A DNA stretch of 64,000 bases from Kalmanozyma brasiliensis GHG001 (taxonomy: Eukaryota; Basidiomycota; Ustilaginomycetes; Ustilaginales), in NCBI RefSeq assembly GCF_000497045.1, contig NW_015961948.1, forward strand, positions 1,543,878 through 1,607,877. The letters run 5' to 3'. The position numbers and the translations under genes are program-made. Position 1 is the first letter of the stretch, and each line of letters begins with the position of its first letter. The notes beneath the pieces were generated by a model that did no database searches, was not told where the DNA came from, and saw only the letters and a list, made by a program, of their open reading frames with translations. This document shows positions 47,083 to 56,071 of this stretch, piece by piece.

Positions 47083-48939
47083 TTAGAGGTGACCAGCGAG
47101 CTCGGCCTTGACCCAGCTCTCGGCGGCGGTACCGTTCTCAGCAGCCTGGATCAGACCAGGGATGCACGAGCACGGGTTGGCACCGTACGGCTGCTGGTCA
47201 AGATCCATCGGGATCCATCCATACTGCAGACCCGTCTTGTACGACCAGTCTGGGTTGTTGTCGTTCCTCCAGCTCCACTGGATCCATCCGCCGCCCTGCT
47301 CGTAGATGAACTGCTGCGTCTTGAAGTTGCGCGCCATGAACGCCATGTACTTGACCGAGTACGGGTAGGTGACGCCGGGCAAGCTGGGGAACTTGATGGG
47401 GCCCACGGGCAGATCGCGGTCGGCCATACGGTCGCCGTTGGGTCCGTTGACGTTCCACTCACCCGCGATCGACGGGTAGTACTGCTGCGACTTGGCGAAC
47501 GAGTCGACCAGCTGGCAGGCCTGCTGGAGTCGCTGCGTATCCTTGGCCTGGTGCTGCCAGTCCGAGTAGACAAAGTACGGGTGCGTGTCGAGCAGAACAC
47601 GATGACGCGCACGGCCCGTCCAGAAGTTCTGCCAGTACTGCAGGCCCTGGAATCCGTCGTGAATCGCGAGGAGCATGTTCGAGTACTTGTTCCATCCCTC
47701 GGGGATCGCCACGCGGTTGCGAGCCCACGGGTAGTACTTGTTCAGCAGATCCTGCACAGCCGGAACCACGTTGGCCTTGGGCTCGTTGACCGCCTCGATC
47801 GCCGTCACCGTTCCGGCGTAGTCGTCGAGCGTGAACTCCTTGACCAGTCGGTTGAAGGCGTACTGCGTCTGAGTGAAGTACGCCGGGTTGTTGGCCCAAT
47901 TGATCGGTCCACTGCGTCCGGAGTTGTCGAACCCGTTCTGCGAGCCGGGCACACTGTGCAGGTCGATCCACACCTTGAGGCCGAGCTTCTTGGCCTTCAT
48001 GACACCCTCCTTGAGCTTGGCGAAGCGGTTGAGCGTGAGGTAAGGTGCGTTGGGTCCCACGGCCTCGGCAAACATGAAGTAGGGGACAGGGATACGGACG
48101 TGGTTGAGACCAGCCGCCTTGATCTGCTGCCAGTCGTCGTCGGTCATCCACTCGTCAAAGTGCTTCTGCAGCACATACGAAGCCCAGCCCTTGTCCGAGT
48201 AGAGACCCGCGGTCCACTCGTCGATGATCGGGTTAGGCCAGGGTGCGTTGATGGCGTGGTCGTTGAGCGCCTGCATCAGCGAGCTGTCCATCCAGCCCTC
48301 GAACAGAAGCCAGTTACCCAGGTTGACACCGCGCACCTTTTCGTTCTTGTAGTCGAAGCCGGAGTCGGCGGGCAGGTTGGGCAGCGCCTTGCCGTCAAGC
48401 ATGCCATCCTCACGTGCCTCGGCGGACAGGTGCGCCTCCTCACCCCACGACATGGGCTCCGAGACGTTGAAGTTGAAGGTGAAATCGGGCGAAGCACCGT
48501 GGGCGCTGTTGGTGTTGACGCTGAACGAGAAGCCGAGCGACTTGGCGGCGCTCTTGACGGCACTAGCAGCGCGGTAGGGCGACATGGCGTTGCCCATGCC
48601 TAGCATGGAGCTCGCCTTGTCGAGCCTGTCGATGGCCGACTCGAGACGCTGCTGCACGTTGCTCCAGAACTGGCTGGAAGAGTCGGCCTGGCCCTCGGAG
48701 GGGATGTAGTGCAGCTCGTCGAGGTAGGTCTCTTCGAGACGCTCGTTGGACTCGAGACGCATGCGACGAGCGCCGGACATGGAACGAGGGTCCTTCATGA
48801 CAGGCACGGGCGGGTTGACAGTGTAGCGCGCCTTGTAGGGCGAGACACCCTTGTAGTTGCGAACAGCGGGCATGGCTTCGGCATTGTCAGCCATCAGGGC
48901 CATGGCGATGGCCGCCAGACCAAACGAAGTGATCTTCAT
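47083..48939 (-). CDS. EXG1: Secreted exo-beta-1,3-glucanase, glycoside hydrolase family 5
   Basis: Predicted 618-residue cell-wall glucan 1,3-beta-glucosidase. Residues 1-22 are a signal peptide (MKITSFGLAAIAMALMADNA). An N-terminal extension of about 180 residues precedes the catalytic barrel, longer than in yeast Exg1. GH5 marks: VRGVNLGNWLLFEGWMDSSL (about 205), HVRIPVPYFMF, LKVWIDLHSVPGSQNGFDNS, IEAVNEPKA with the acid/base Glu (about residue 385), LDTHPYFVYSD, and SIAGEWNVN with the nucleophile Glu (about 494). GWIQWSWRND closes the barrel. No GPI-like tail is present, so it is probably released to wall or medium. It is likely involved in wall remodelling. Confidence 0.95.
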   Translation of the reverse strand: MKITSFGLAAIAMALMADNAEAMPAVRNYKGVSPYKARYTVNPPVPVMKDPRSMSGARRMRLESNERLEETYLDELHYIPSEGQADSSSQFWSNVQQRLESAIDRLDKASSMLGMGNAMSPYRAASAVKSAAKSLGFSFSVNTNSAHGASPDFTFNFNVSEPMSWGEEAHLSAEAREDGMLDGKALPNLPADSGFDYKNEKVRGVNLGNWLLFEGWMDSSLMQALNDHAINAPWPNPIIDEWTAGLYSDKGWASYVLQKHFDEWMTDDDWQQIKAAGLNHVRIPVPYFMFAEAVGPNAPYLTLNRFAKLKEGVMKAKKLGLKVWIDLHSVPGSQNGFDNSGRSGPINWANNPAYFTQTQYAFNRLVKEFTLDDYAGTVTAIEAVNEPKANVVPAVQDLLNKYYPWARNRVAIPEGWNKYSNMLLAIHDGFQGLQYWQNFWTGRARHRVLLDTHPYFVYSDWQHQAKDTQRLQQACQLVDSFAKSQQYYPSIAGEWNVNGPNGDRMADRDLPVGPIKFPSLPGVTYPYSVKYMAFMARNFKTQQFIYEQGGGWIQWSWRNDNNPDWSYKTGLQYGWIPMDLDQQPYGANPCSCIPGLIQAAENGTAAESWVKAELAGHL

Positions 48940-51530
48940 ATTGGTATCTAGTCGCTGCTCTGCGGTGTGCCTGTGAGAGTGGCTCTAGATTGCCGGCTGC
49001 GGTGTGTGGTAAGCTTGAATTGGAAAAGAAAGTGGCGAAGCGGTGTACGTGTGGTTGGGTGGTGGTGGTATCAAAGGGGACGGCGAGGTGGTGGAAGGGG
49101 AGATAGCGTGTGTATGAGTAGGAGTGGAGTGGAGAGAGAGGAGGAGATAGATGCAACGAAAGCTGCAAGTGATGAGGGGAGGGAGGAAGAAGAAGCTGGA
49201 GACGGAGGTGAAAATGCGACTAGTCTTTATACGATAGTCTGTTTGAGTAGAAGATCGAGTGACATTCTGCTGTAGGAAGGTACGCTCTTGGAAGCAAGCG
49301 AGGCAGGCACGGGCAAGCGAAGAGCGGCGGAGTTGGGACGATTCGAGGCCAGCGGGCCTCATCGCTAGCCGGGACGTCGGTAGCGGACAATGTGACAGCA
49401 CCGGTCAAGCGGATAAGAAGGGGGCGTTCCAACATTCAGGGGCAAGTGCACCAGAGGTAAGGAGGCGAGCAATGTGCACTCAAGCTCTACCGTCACTGGA
49501 GCAGAGAGGAGAAGTTGATGCCAAGGAGAGCTGTGTGAGTCGGACAGAGAGCACATTGTCGGTCCCTGAATGAGAACTCATGCATGCCGAGCTAATTGTT
49601 TGCTAGGGATCGTGACTCCTATGGTCACCGACTTTGAGCCAAGCTAATCGGCGACTCAGAGGTGAGGCCCATGGAGCAGTGTGTGCTCGCAGAATGAGAC
49701 GGAATGGAGTTTGGCAGGGTTGAGCTTGGCATCTAGGACAAGGAGGCTGCGCGCATGGGATGATGCAGCTGAGACTGCGTAGATGAGAGGGAGCAGAGAT
49801 GTCAGAGACCGGCATTAGGAAGGAAGGAGGGTGCAGGGTCGACGGTTGGTAGAGCAGCCACTGTACTGATGCCGAGGCGCTTGGCGAATGGCAGCCCGTG
49901 TGGTTGACTTGGCAGCGACAGGTAACGATCGGGGTTGCATTCATCGTCAGGAGCAGCAGGAAGCGACGCTCGCTCTAGACCCGAAGATGGACAGAGATGC
50001 CGGCGCTTGAAGGGGCAAGGAGGACGAGATGAACGAGGCAAGGGTCCTGAGGCGATGCGGCGTCTAAGAATCAGTTGGGCGGTGGATAGTCTTCGAACCT
50101 TGACGTGCGCATTGCATGAATAACGTCGCTAATATCCGGCGTGGCTTTTCTGCCTCGAGCCCCTGTATCATCGTTGCCGTCCATCGACTCCTCTCCCTGC
50201 ACGCCGTCTGATCCGAGATACGCGCCTTGCTTCAAAGTGGCTTGAGCTTCATTGATAAGCAGCGAGTCTCTACATTGGCAAACAAATGAAGAGCGGAGAG
50301 GATCTCGACGTGGGACGTGCTTCCCGGTTCCGATGATTGCATCAATGAACAAACCAACGCCGGCTTTCCTTGGACAAGGATGCCGGGACTAGCTCAGCTT
50401 GATCGTACTCGCCGAGATTCCCAACTAGTGAGACATGAGAAGGTCAAGAGAGGGTCTCATCTGTGACAGTCAGCTGCAGCAAAGGTGCATGCGGAGACTG
50501 CTTTGCAAACGTTGGACGGCGAATCTACGAGTTGGCAGGCGGAAATTGGCAGGTGTTGGTCTCGCTTAAAGGGCGCTTCGGCCGTCGATCGATCTGAGCC
50601 GATGTCGCCCTGTGCTGCCGCTTTTCTGTCGGCTAGATTGCGCTACCCCACCTTGGCCTCTCCTTTGCTTCTTCCCCCTGCATACAGGTTTCGCTTCGTG
50701 CTATGTTTCAACCATACACTTGAAGTCTTCTTGTCGCCTTCAGACAGCTGCACATCTCACTGCAATCCTCCCTGGACGTCTTGATCTCATCGTAATTGGA
50801 GCAAGACCTTGAGGCAGCGCTGGATGCATAGTTCAGGCACCATCTAAATCATTCAAATTTGACGGCCTCAGTGGCGCTCTAAGCCATTTACCGCTTAATT
50901 CCCACAAAGGAATTCGGCGCTCCCCGCTCAGTTTAAGATTTCTGGACGTCATCTCGTGTCGCCGTGCGGTAGATGTTGGACATGGCATTCATGCACCTTG
51001 GAGCTCCACGGCCTTTCCTTCATCTTGATTCGTCCTTTTGTCCATGTGGCTTCATCATCATCGTCTTTGGCTCAGATGCGGGAAGCAGGTACAAGAGCGC
51101 ATTGACCACATGTACGGCGATGCGATCACGAGTCGAGCACCGAGAATCGTTGGCAACCGATCCGACCGAGAATCGATCGTGCGGCCTTCTTACAGCCTGT
51201 ATTGTGTGGATTTCGCTGTCTCTGCGTGTCTGTGCTCTTCGGGACAGCGTGCCTGGCCTCGAGTCGGTCAGTGTTGAGCAGGACGGTCTACCTCCGAGGC
51301 GAGTCCCGGTTGGCAATGTTCTCGGAACACCTTACGATCTTGCAAGTCACCGCAATCTGTTTCGCAGCCGGCCATCTAGTTCCGGCCGTTCCCTCGTCAC
51401 ACTCTTGTGAGTCTCGTCATCACCTTTTCTGGTCACACACCACTTGTCTCGGCAATCTAGCTTGCGTCCACTCTCATCGTCAACGCTAAGTAGCGACGCT
51501 GAGCTCGTCCAATGACAAAAGAATTTGAAA
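48940..51530. other. Long intergenic region upstream of EXG1
   Basis: About 2.6 kb with no supportable protein-coding gene. The first 330 bp, next to the EXG1 ATG, are G/A-rich on the plus strand (C/T-rich in gene orientation), consistent with its promoter and leader. The remainder has only short unmatched frames. Confidence 0.45.
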
Positions 51531-51532
51531 TG

Positions 51533-51543
51533 AAAAAAGAAAA
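51533..51543 (-). terminator. RNA polymerase III terminator of 5S rRNA
   Basis: Two A-runs on the plus strand (51533-51538 and 51540-51543) give oligo-T directly after the 5S 3' end. Confidence 0.75.
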
Positions 51544-51544
51544 G

Positions 51545-51662
51545 AACTGCAGCACCTAGGATTCCCGCGTGGTCCCCCACCGCAGTACTGACTAGGCGAT
51601 ACCTTGCTTAACTTCGCAGATCGGACGGGATGCGGTGCTTTCAAGGTTCTATGGCCGCAGAT
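51545..51662 (-). rRNA. 5S ribosomal RNA
   Basis: The reverse complement starts ATCTGCGGCCATAGAACCTT and contains the invariant 5S segments CCCGTCCGATCTGCGAAGTT, AAGCAAGG, AGTACTGCGGTGGGGGACCA and CGCGGGAATCCTAGGTGCTG. The 5' and 3' ends pair as helix I. Length is 118 nt. The internal promoter boxes fall within AGTTAAGC and the GTGGGGGACC region. No other rRNA gene is in the window, so this is an isolated, dispersed 5S copy. Confidence 0.95.
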
Positions 51663-52299
51663 ATTCTGCACCATACTACAGTAGACAATATACCCGTGTG
51701 ATACGACGGACAACCTTTGCACCTTCTCCTGGCTTCAACCGATCCTTCCCACCGATCGATCACGCTAGAGTGCTCAACATGGCTCTGATCATCCAACATT
51801 CATACAGCATTGTCTGTGATACTAGCAGTTGCTGCTTTTGCGACGGGCGCTGCTGTATGGAAACCTGGTGGCTGGCGAAGGTGTTGCGTTCCAAGCCTAC
51901 AGATGGCGAGGAGGCCGAACTTGAAAAGGTTAAAAGTTTCCAAACGTGTTAGGGCACGCAAAGCACAACCTAAAAGAATAATCCATCATGCCGATGGTCT
52001 CGGGTGAGTGAGATCGGAACCGTTCCTGGCGTGTCACGGACCAAGAGGGAGAAAGAGAGCCAGCTGCAGGCACCATTTCTTACAAGCACAGCCCCTGCCT
52101 GCGTTTCCCTCCACACGCTTTCCGGCGCCCACGTCGTGTGATTTGCAGACCATCTTCTCACCATCCATCATCCAGGAACCCGCTCAAGCAATCCAACCCG
52201 GCGGCTGTTCGTTCACGCTTGTCCGGATACGGTGGAAATACACTATTTCCCTCCGTTCATCGTCGATAGCAGACCCGGCTCTGCGGACGCCACAACACG
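51663..52299. other. Intergenic region between 5S rRNA and VRP1
   Basis: About 640 bp upstream of both the 5S gene (minus) and the VRP1 gene (plus). It presumably carries the VRP1 promoter. No further gene is supported. Confidence 0.5.
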
Positions 52300-53767
52300 A
52301 TGAACGCAGATCTTCTCTCCTCGATTCAGAAAGGCAAGGGCCTTAAAAGTAAGCATCACCCTTGTTGAGTGAGACCTCATAGCGCCAACGTCACTGACTT
52401 AGTCTTTGCGCTTCGAATGCCTTCACACGTCAACAGAGGCTGTCACAAATGATCGATCAGCTCCTCAAGTCGAACCCAAGAGCGGCGGTGGAGGAGGCGG
52501 GGGCGGAGGCGGAGGCTCCAGCATCGCAACCTCTGGAGGAGGTGGATCTGCAATGGGAGGACCGCCTGGTCTAGGTGGACTGTTTGCAGGTGGCATGCCC
52601 AAGCTTAAACCCAGCGGTGGTGGGAGTCCAGCCATCAACACGAGCCTTGGAAAACCGCCAACTCGACCTGGCGCCAGCGCCCCGCCCTCTCGTCCAGCAG
52701 CACCCTCATCCGCTGCACCACCGCCGCCTCCTCCTCCTTCTGCAGGAGGCCGTCCAGCTCCCCCTCGAGGACCGCCTCCGCCTCCTACAGCAGCTGCTCC
52801 ATCTTTGCCAGGTCGAGGGGTACCTCCACCACCGAGCAGACCAGCCGCAGCAGCTCCAAGTGGAGCTCCTCCACCGCCGCCGCCGCCTCCTCCCGGGCGA
52901 CCTACGAGCAGCACACCAAGCGCGCCTCCTCCGCCTCCGCCACCCGGTCGACCGATCAGCAGCACGCCCATCGCACCTCCACCCCCTCCGCCGCCTGGAC
53001 GACCTACAAGCAGTACGCCAAGTGCACCGCCTCCTCCCCCGCCACCTGGTCGTCCGAGCGCCGTAGCTCCTGCCGCACCGCCCCCGCCTCCTCCGCCCGG
53101 CAGACCGACGAGCGGTGCGCCAAGTGCACCCCCACCTCCTCCTCCACCCGGTCGACCGAGCGCTGCTGCCCCACCACCGCCCCCTCCTGGCCGTCCTAGT
53201 GCTGCTGCTCCACCACCGCCTCCCCCTCCTTCGAGACCAAGCCCAGCAGCGGCAGCGCCATCAACGCCTACTCGACCGTCTGCTGGCGCCCCACCACCCC
53301 CTCCTCCGCCCCCCTCCAGCGCAGCACCCTCCCGTACCGTCCCCGTCCCTCCAGCCGCGCCATCCTCCGGTGCACCAACACCACCACGTCGCTCCGCGGC
53401 CCCTCCTCCGCCACCCCCTCCTTCAAGCGGTCATTCTCGCTCGTCCTCCGCCGCCGCCCCACCCCCACCTCCTGGTCGAGCGGCCCCACCTATTCGCGCC
53501 GCCGCTCCCGCCGCTCCGCCATCGCGCGTCCCACCCCCCGTCGCAGCACCACCCATTCGAACCGCCAGCTCCACCTTCGCACGCCCCAACGGCGGGTCGC
53601 AGATCACCCGCGTCCCATCCCCACCCCTCACATCGGGGTCGCTCAGCTTCAGTCCAAGTAGCAACTTCCCCCCTCCACGCGGGTTCAATGCTTCGGCTGC
53701 TAGCCAGCATCGCTATCCCAGTGGGGCGAGTAAGGGGAGCAGTTTCGACTTTGGTAGTCTGGCGTAG
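52300..53767 (+). CDS. VRP1: Verprolin/WIP-family actin regulator, join(52300..52348,52437..53767)
   Basis: Predicted 459-residue actin-binding adaptor. Coding sequence is join(52300..52348, 52437..53767), with an 88-nt intron (GTAAGC...CAACAG). Splicing joins MNADLLSSIQKGKGLK to KAVTNDRSAPQVEPK, giving a complete WH2 actin-monomer-binding motif (LLSSIQKGKGLKK...VTNDRSAP) at the N-terminus, as in animal WIP. A poly-Gly run follows, then a long proline-rich region with tandem PPPPPPPGRP-type units (52867-53247), binding sites for profilin and SH3 domains. The C-terminus has the WASP-binding element NFPPPRGF. It therefore links WASP, actin and type I myosins at endocytic sites. Without splicing the WH2 would be lost. 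It is convergent with the membrane protein gene. Confidence 0.93.
52867..53247 (+). repeat. Tandem proline-rich repeats in VRP1
   Basis: About eight imperfect units of roughly 14-18 residues, each a run of 5-9 prolines followed by GRP (SRP in the last) and a Ser/Thr/Ala linker (such as TSSTPSA or SAAA). The coding DNA is correspondingly repetitive and may vary in copy number among strains. Confidence 0.85.
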
Positions 53768-53874
53768 ATGTACTCGTAGCCATGCGCAATAGCAAACGAT
53801 TCAACAGGGGGATGTGTATGATTGCAAAAGCGTGGGGTCGACTAGATACAAGCAGTGTGTGGTGAGTACAGGTG

Positions 53875-55323
53875 CTATTGGGGCAGGATGGGTGGTGTGG
53901 GCAGGGGTCTTTCAACCGCAATTGGGGGCCGCTCAGGATGAACGACGATGCTGGGCACGCGCTCCCATCGGGTGGGCGAGGCGAGGGGTACGCTGTCCAC
54001 CTCTTTTCGTTCGCCTTGACGACGATACCTGCCCAACGTGTTGTTCGGTTCCTGATGGGACTTGGTGCGCTCTGTGATGGGTGCACCCGTTGCGTCGGTG
54101 GACAAGCACTTCCTCTCGCGGCGGCTGGAACATTGACGTTCGAGATCGGCCAGCTTTGCAGAGAGCAGCGCGGGTTCGAGTTGCGGCACGGGCTTTCGCA
54201 CTACCGGCGGAGGTGCAGGAACCCCCAGGTGAACGGCACCGTCGCCCGCACGGGAAGGTTCGATCGTCCACCCCTCGCCATCGGCAGTGATGGTGGCGGT
54301 GCAACTGGCAACATCGCTCTGTCGCGGCTGAGACGGCTCGTAGAGGGGCGTCGTCGTAAGCTTCCGCAAATGAGACCCAAGCCGGCTCAACCGCTTTGCC
54401 GCACCACCATCGCTCGAGGCCTCAGAAACCTCGCTTAGATTTTGCCGGTTGAGTTCGCGCCACACTCCCATCTTCTCCCTCCACCCCTGGACCAGCTCAT
54501 CGCCAATCGCAGCGCTGCTCCGTCGCATCGCACGTCGCACCGAGCGTGCAGCACCCAGTCCACAAGCCGGGGTGGTGAACTTGTCCTCTTGCCCAGGAAG
54601 CGGCGCAAACGGCGGGAGGGGATCTTCAAAGGCGTAACTGCGCGTAAGATGATCCTTGTACAGCGCACGGGCGATGCTGCGCGCGATCGAGATGAGAAGC
54701 ATGAGAAAGATCAGCGCTGCTGCGGCTAGAGCGGCGACGGTTAGCGGGAAGAGGCGGTTTTTGGGTGAGAGGAGGCTGTGATGGGTCGGGGAGATGGGGG
54801 TTGTTGTCGAGGTTGGGAGCGAGGTAGGTGTGTCGGTTGTGGCTGGAGGGGTGAGGATGCTCGTTAGGGGCGCAGAAGGCGTGGCTACCGTCGAGGAGGT
54901 AGGCAGAGGAGAGGAAGTGGGAGAAGCGGTAGAGGAGGGAGGAGGTAGGGGAGAAGGGCTGCTGACAACGTAACCAGCCGTCGCAGTCGGACCAGCCGTG
55001 TTCTTCGAAGCGGCAGCGGCGAGCACCGACGCTGGGATGACATGGCCCGGTCTACCCGCCGTAGCATCTGTCATACCAGCTGACGGTACAGAAACGCCCA
55101 GCAGAGAAGGCCAGTCAAGCTGTCGCTTGCGACCGTCTGCGGGTGATCCGACCAGCGGATTGTCCGCGAGTGAGTGAATCAGCCGATAGACCAGGCCGGG
55201 CGGCCTATCGCGCGGAGGAGAAGCGACGGATCGACCGACGCTGCCTCCTTGCACGGCACCCACGAACAGGTTGAGGAAGAGCAGTGCGACCAGGAAGCTC
55301 GTGACGACGTGAGGGCGACGCAT
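53875..55323 (-). CDS. Single-pass type I membrane protein with Ser/Thr-rich ectodomain
   Basis: Predicted 482-residue protein of unknown function. Residues 1-27 are a signal peptide (VVTSFLVALLFLNLFVGAVQ). An extracellular part of about 165 residues, very rich in Ser, Thr and Pro after residue 110, suggests heavy O-glycosylation. One membrane span follows (about 195-218: FPLTVAALAAAALIFLMLLI), then a cytoplasmic tail of about 260 residues with basic and acidic stretches and a proline-rich end (PPIAVERPLPTPP). The layout is like wall-stress sensors (Wsc/Mid2), but no WSC cysteine domain is present, so that comparison is only architectural. The frame extends upstream from a non-ATG; the ATG at 55323 starts the signal peptide. 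Confidence 0.8.
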   Translation of the reverse strand: MRRPHVVTSFLVALLFLNLFVGAVQGGSVGRSVASPPRDRPPGLVYRLIHSLADNPLVGSPADGRKRQLDWPSLLGVSVPSAGMTDATAGRPGHVIPASVLAAAASKNTAGPTATAGYVVSSPSPLPPPSSTASPTSSPLPTSSTVATPSAPLTSILTPPATTDTPTSLPTSTTTPISPTHHSLLSPKNRLFPLTVAALAAAALIFLMLLISIARSIARALYKDHLTRSYAFEDPLPPFAPLPGQEDKFTTPACGLGAARSVRRAMRRSSAAIGDELVQGWREKMGVWRELNRQNLSEVSEASSDGGAAKRLSRLGSHLRKLTTTPLYEPSQPRQSDVASCTATITADGEGWTIEPSRAGDGAVHLGVPAPPPVVRKPVPQLEPALLSAKLADLERQCSSRRERKCLSTDATGAPITERTKSHQEPNNTLGRYRRQGERKEVDSVPLASPTRWERVPSIVVHPERPPIAVERPLPTPPILPQ

Positions 55324-56071
55324 CTTGACGGCTAAGTGGCAAGAAGGAGCAGTGGGGGAGAACAACAAGGCCAGCTTGTTTCGAGTTCTGATATGGTCGC
55401 ACTCGTGACGACGGTCGTGAACTTGGCTCGAGCGATGGTGGGGAAAGGACAGTACGTGTTCAGAACCTGCTGAAGACTGGAACGGTATGGGAGTGCCTGC
55501 TCTCGATAAGGATGCGAAGGGGACGTCGTTGGTGCTTGATGGATGACGAGAGGAAAGATGACGAAGGGCAGGATCAAAGTCTCGTCGCCTCCTTTACCCA
55601 CGGTGCCAGGACGTCGCGACGAGGGAGCCGAGAGAGTTCGCGCAACAGCGAGACGGATCATCGCCTGCTCCCTACAATGGCTGGTGGCTGGTGTGAACCC
55701 GCTGCAGAGGTTAACCCCTTGCAGCAGTGACCGTCGCGATAAATGACATGTCCCTTGCAGCGGACGATTTTCCGAGTGGCGTTTGTCCCTCGCATGTCCA
55801 CACTGCAACCGGAAACTAGTGCGCTCAACTTCCACTACAGCAAGAACGATGGCAAAGAGTCCAGCGTAGAGCCATTTGCGTTGAATAAATCAGATACAAG
55901 TACAAGAAGAGAAGATTGCAGGGAAAGTGACGTGAGATGCTTTTTCTTTTGGGTTGGACCAAGTTGCGAGATTGTTCGAGTTTGGCGTCATGTCGGGTGC
56001 AATGCCTGCCGAGTTGCGCCGTCTGAGGGGGACCGAACGCTGTTGGAGCGTCCCGTCACCTTCTCTGAGCG
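55324..56071. other. Intergenic region between the membrane protein and HOM3 genes
   Basis: About 750 bp. It should hold the promoter of the minus-strand membrane protein gene and the HOM3 3' end. A set of short frames on both strands has no recognisable product. Confidence 0.45.

Noticed and set aside
46957..48603. 548-codon plus-strand frame
   Set aside because: It is the antisense of the GH5 glucanase gene; its composition (Val/Arg/Leu-rich) is a by-product of codon bias and no family is seen.
52465..52971. Glycine-rich minus-strand frame
   Set aside because: It is the complement of the proline-rich coding repeats of VRP1.
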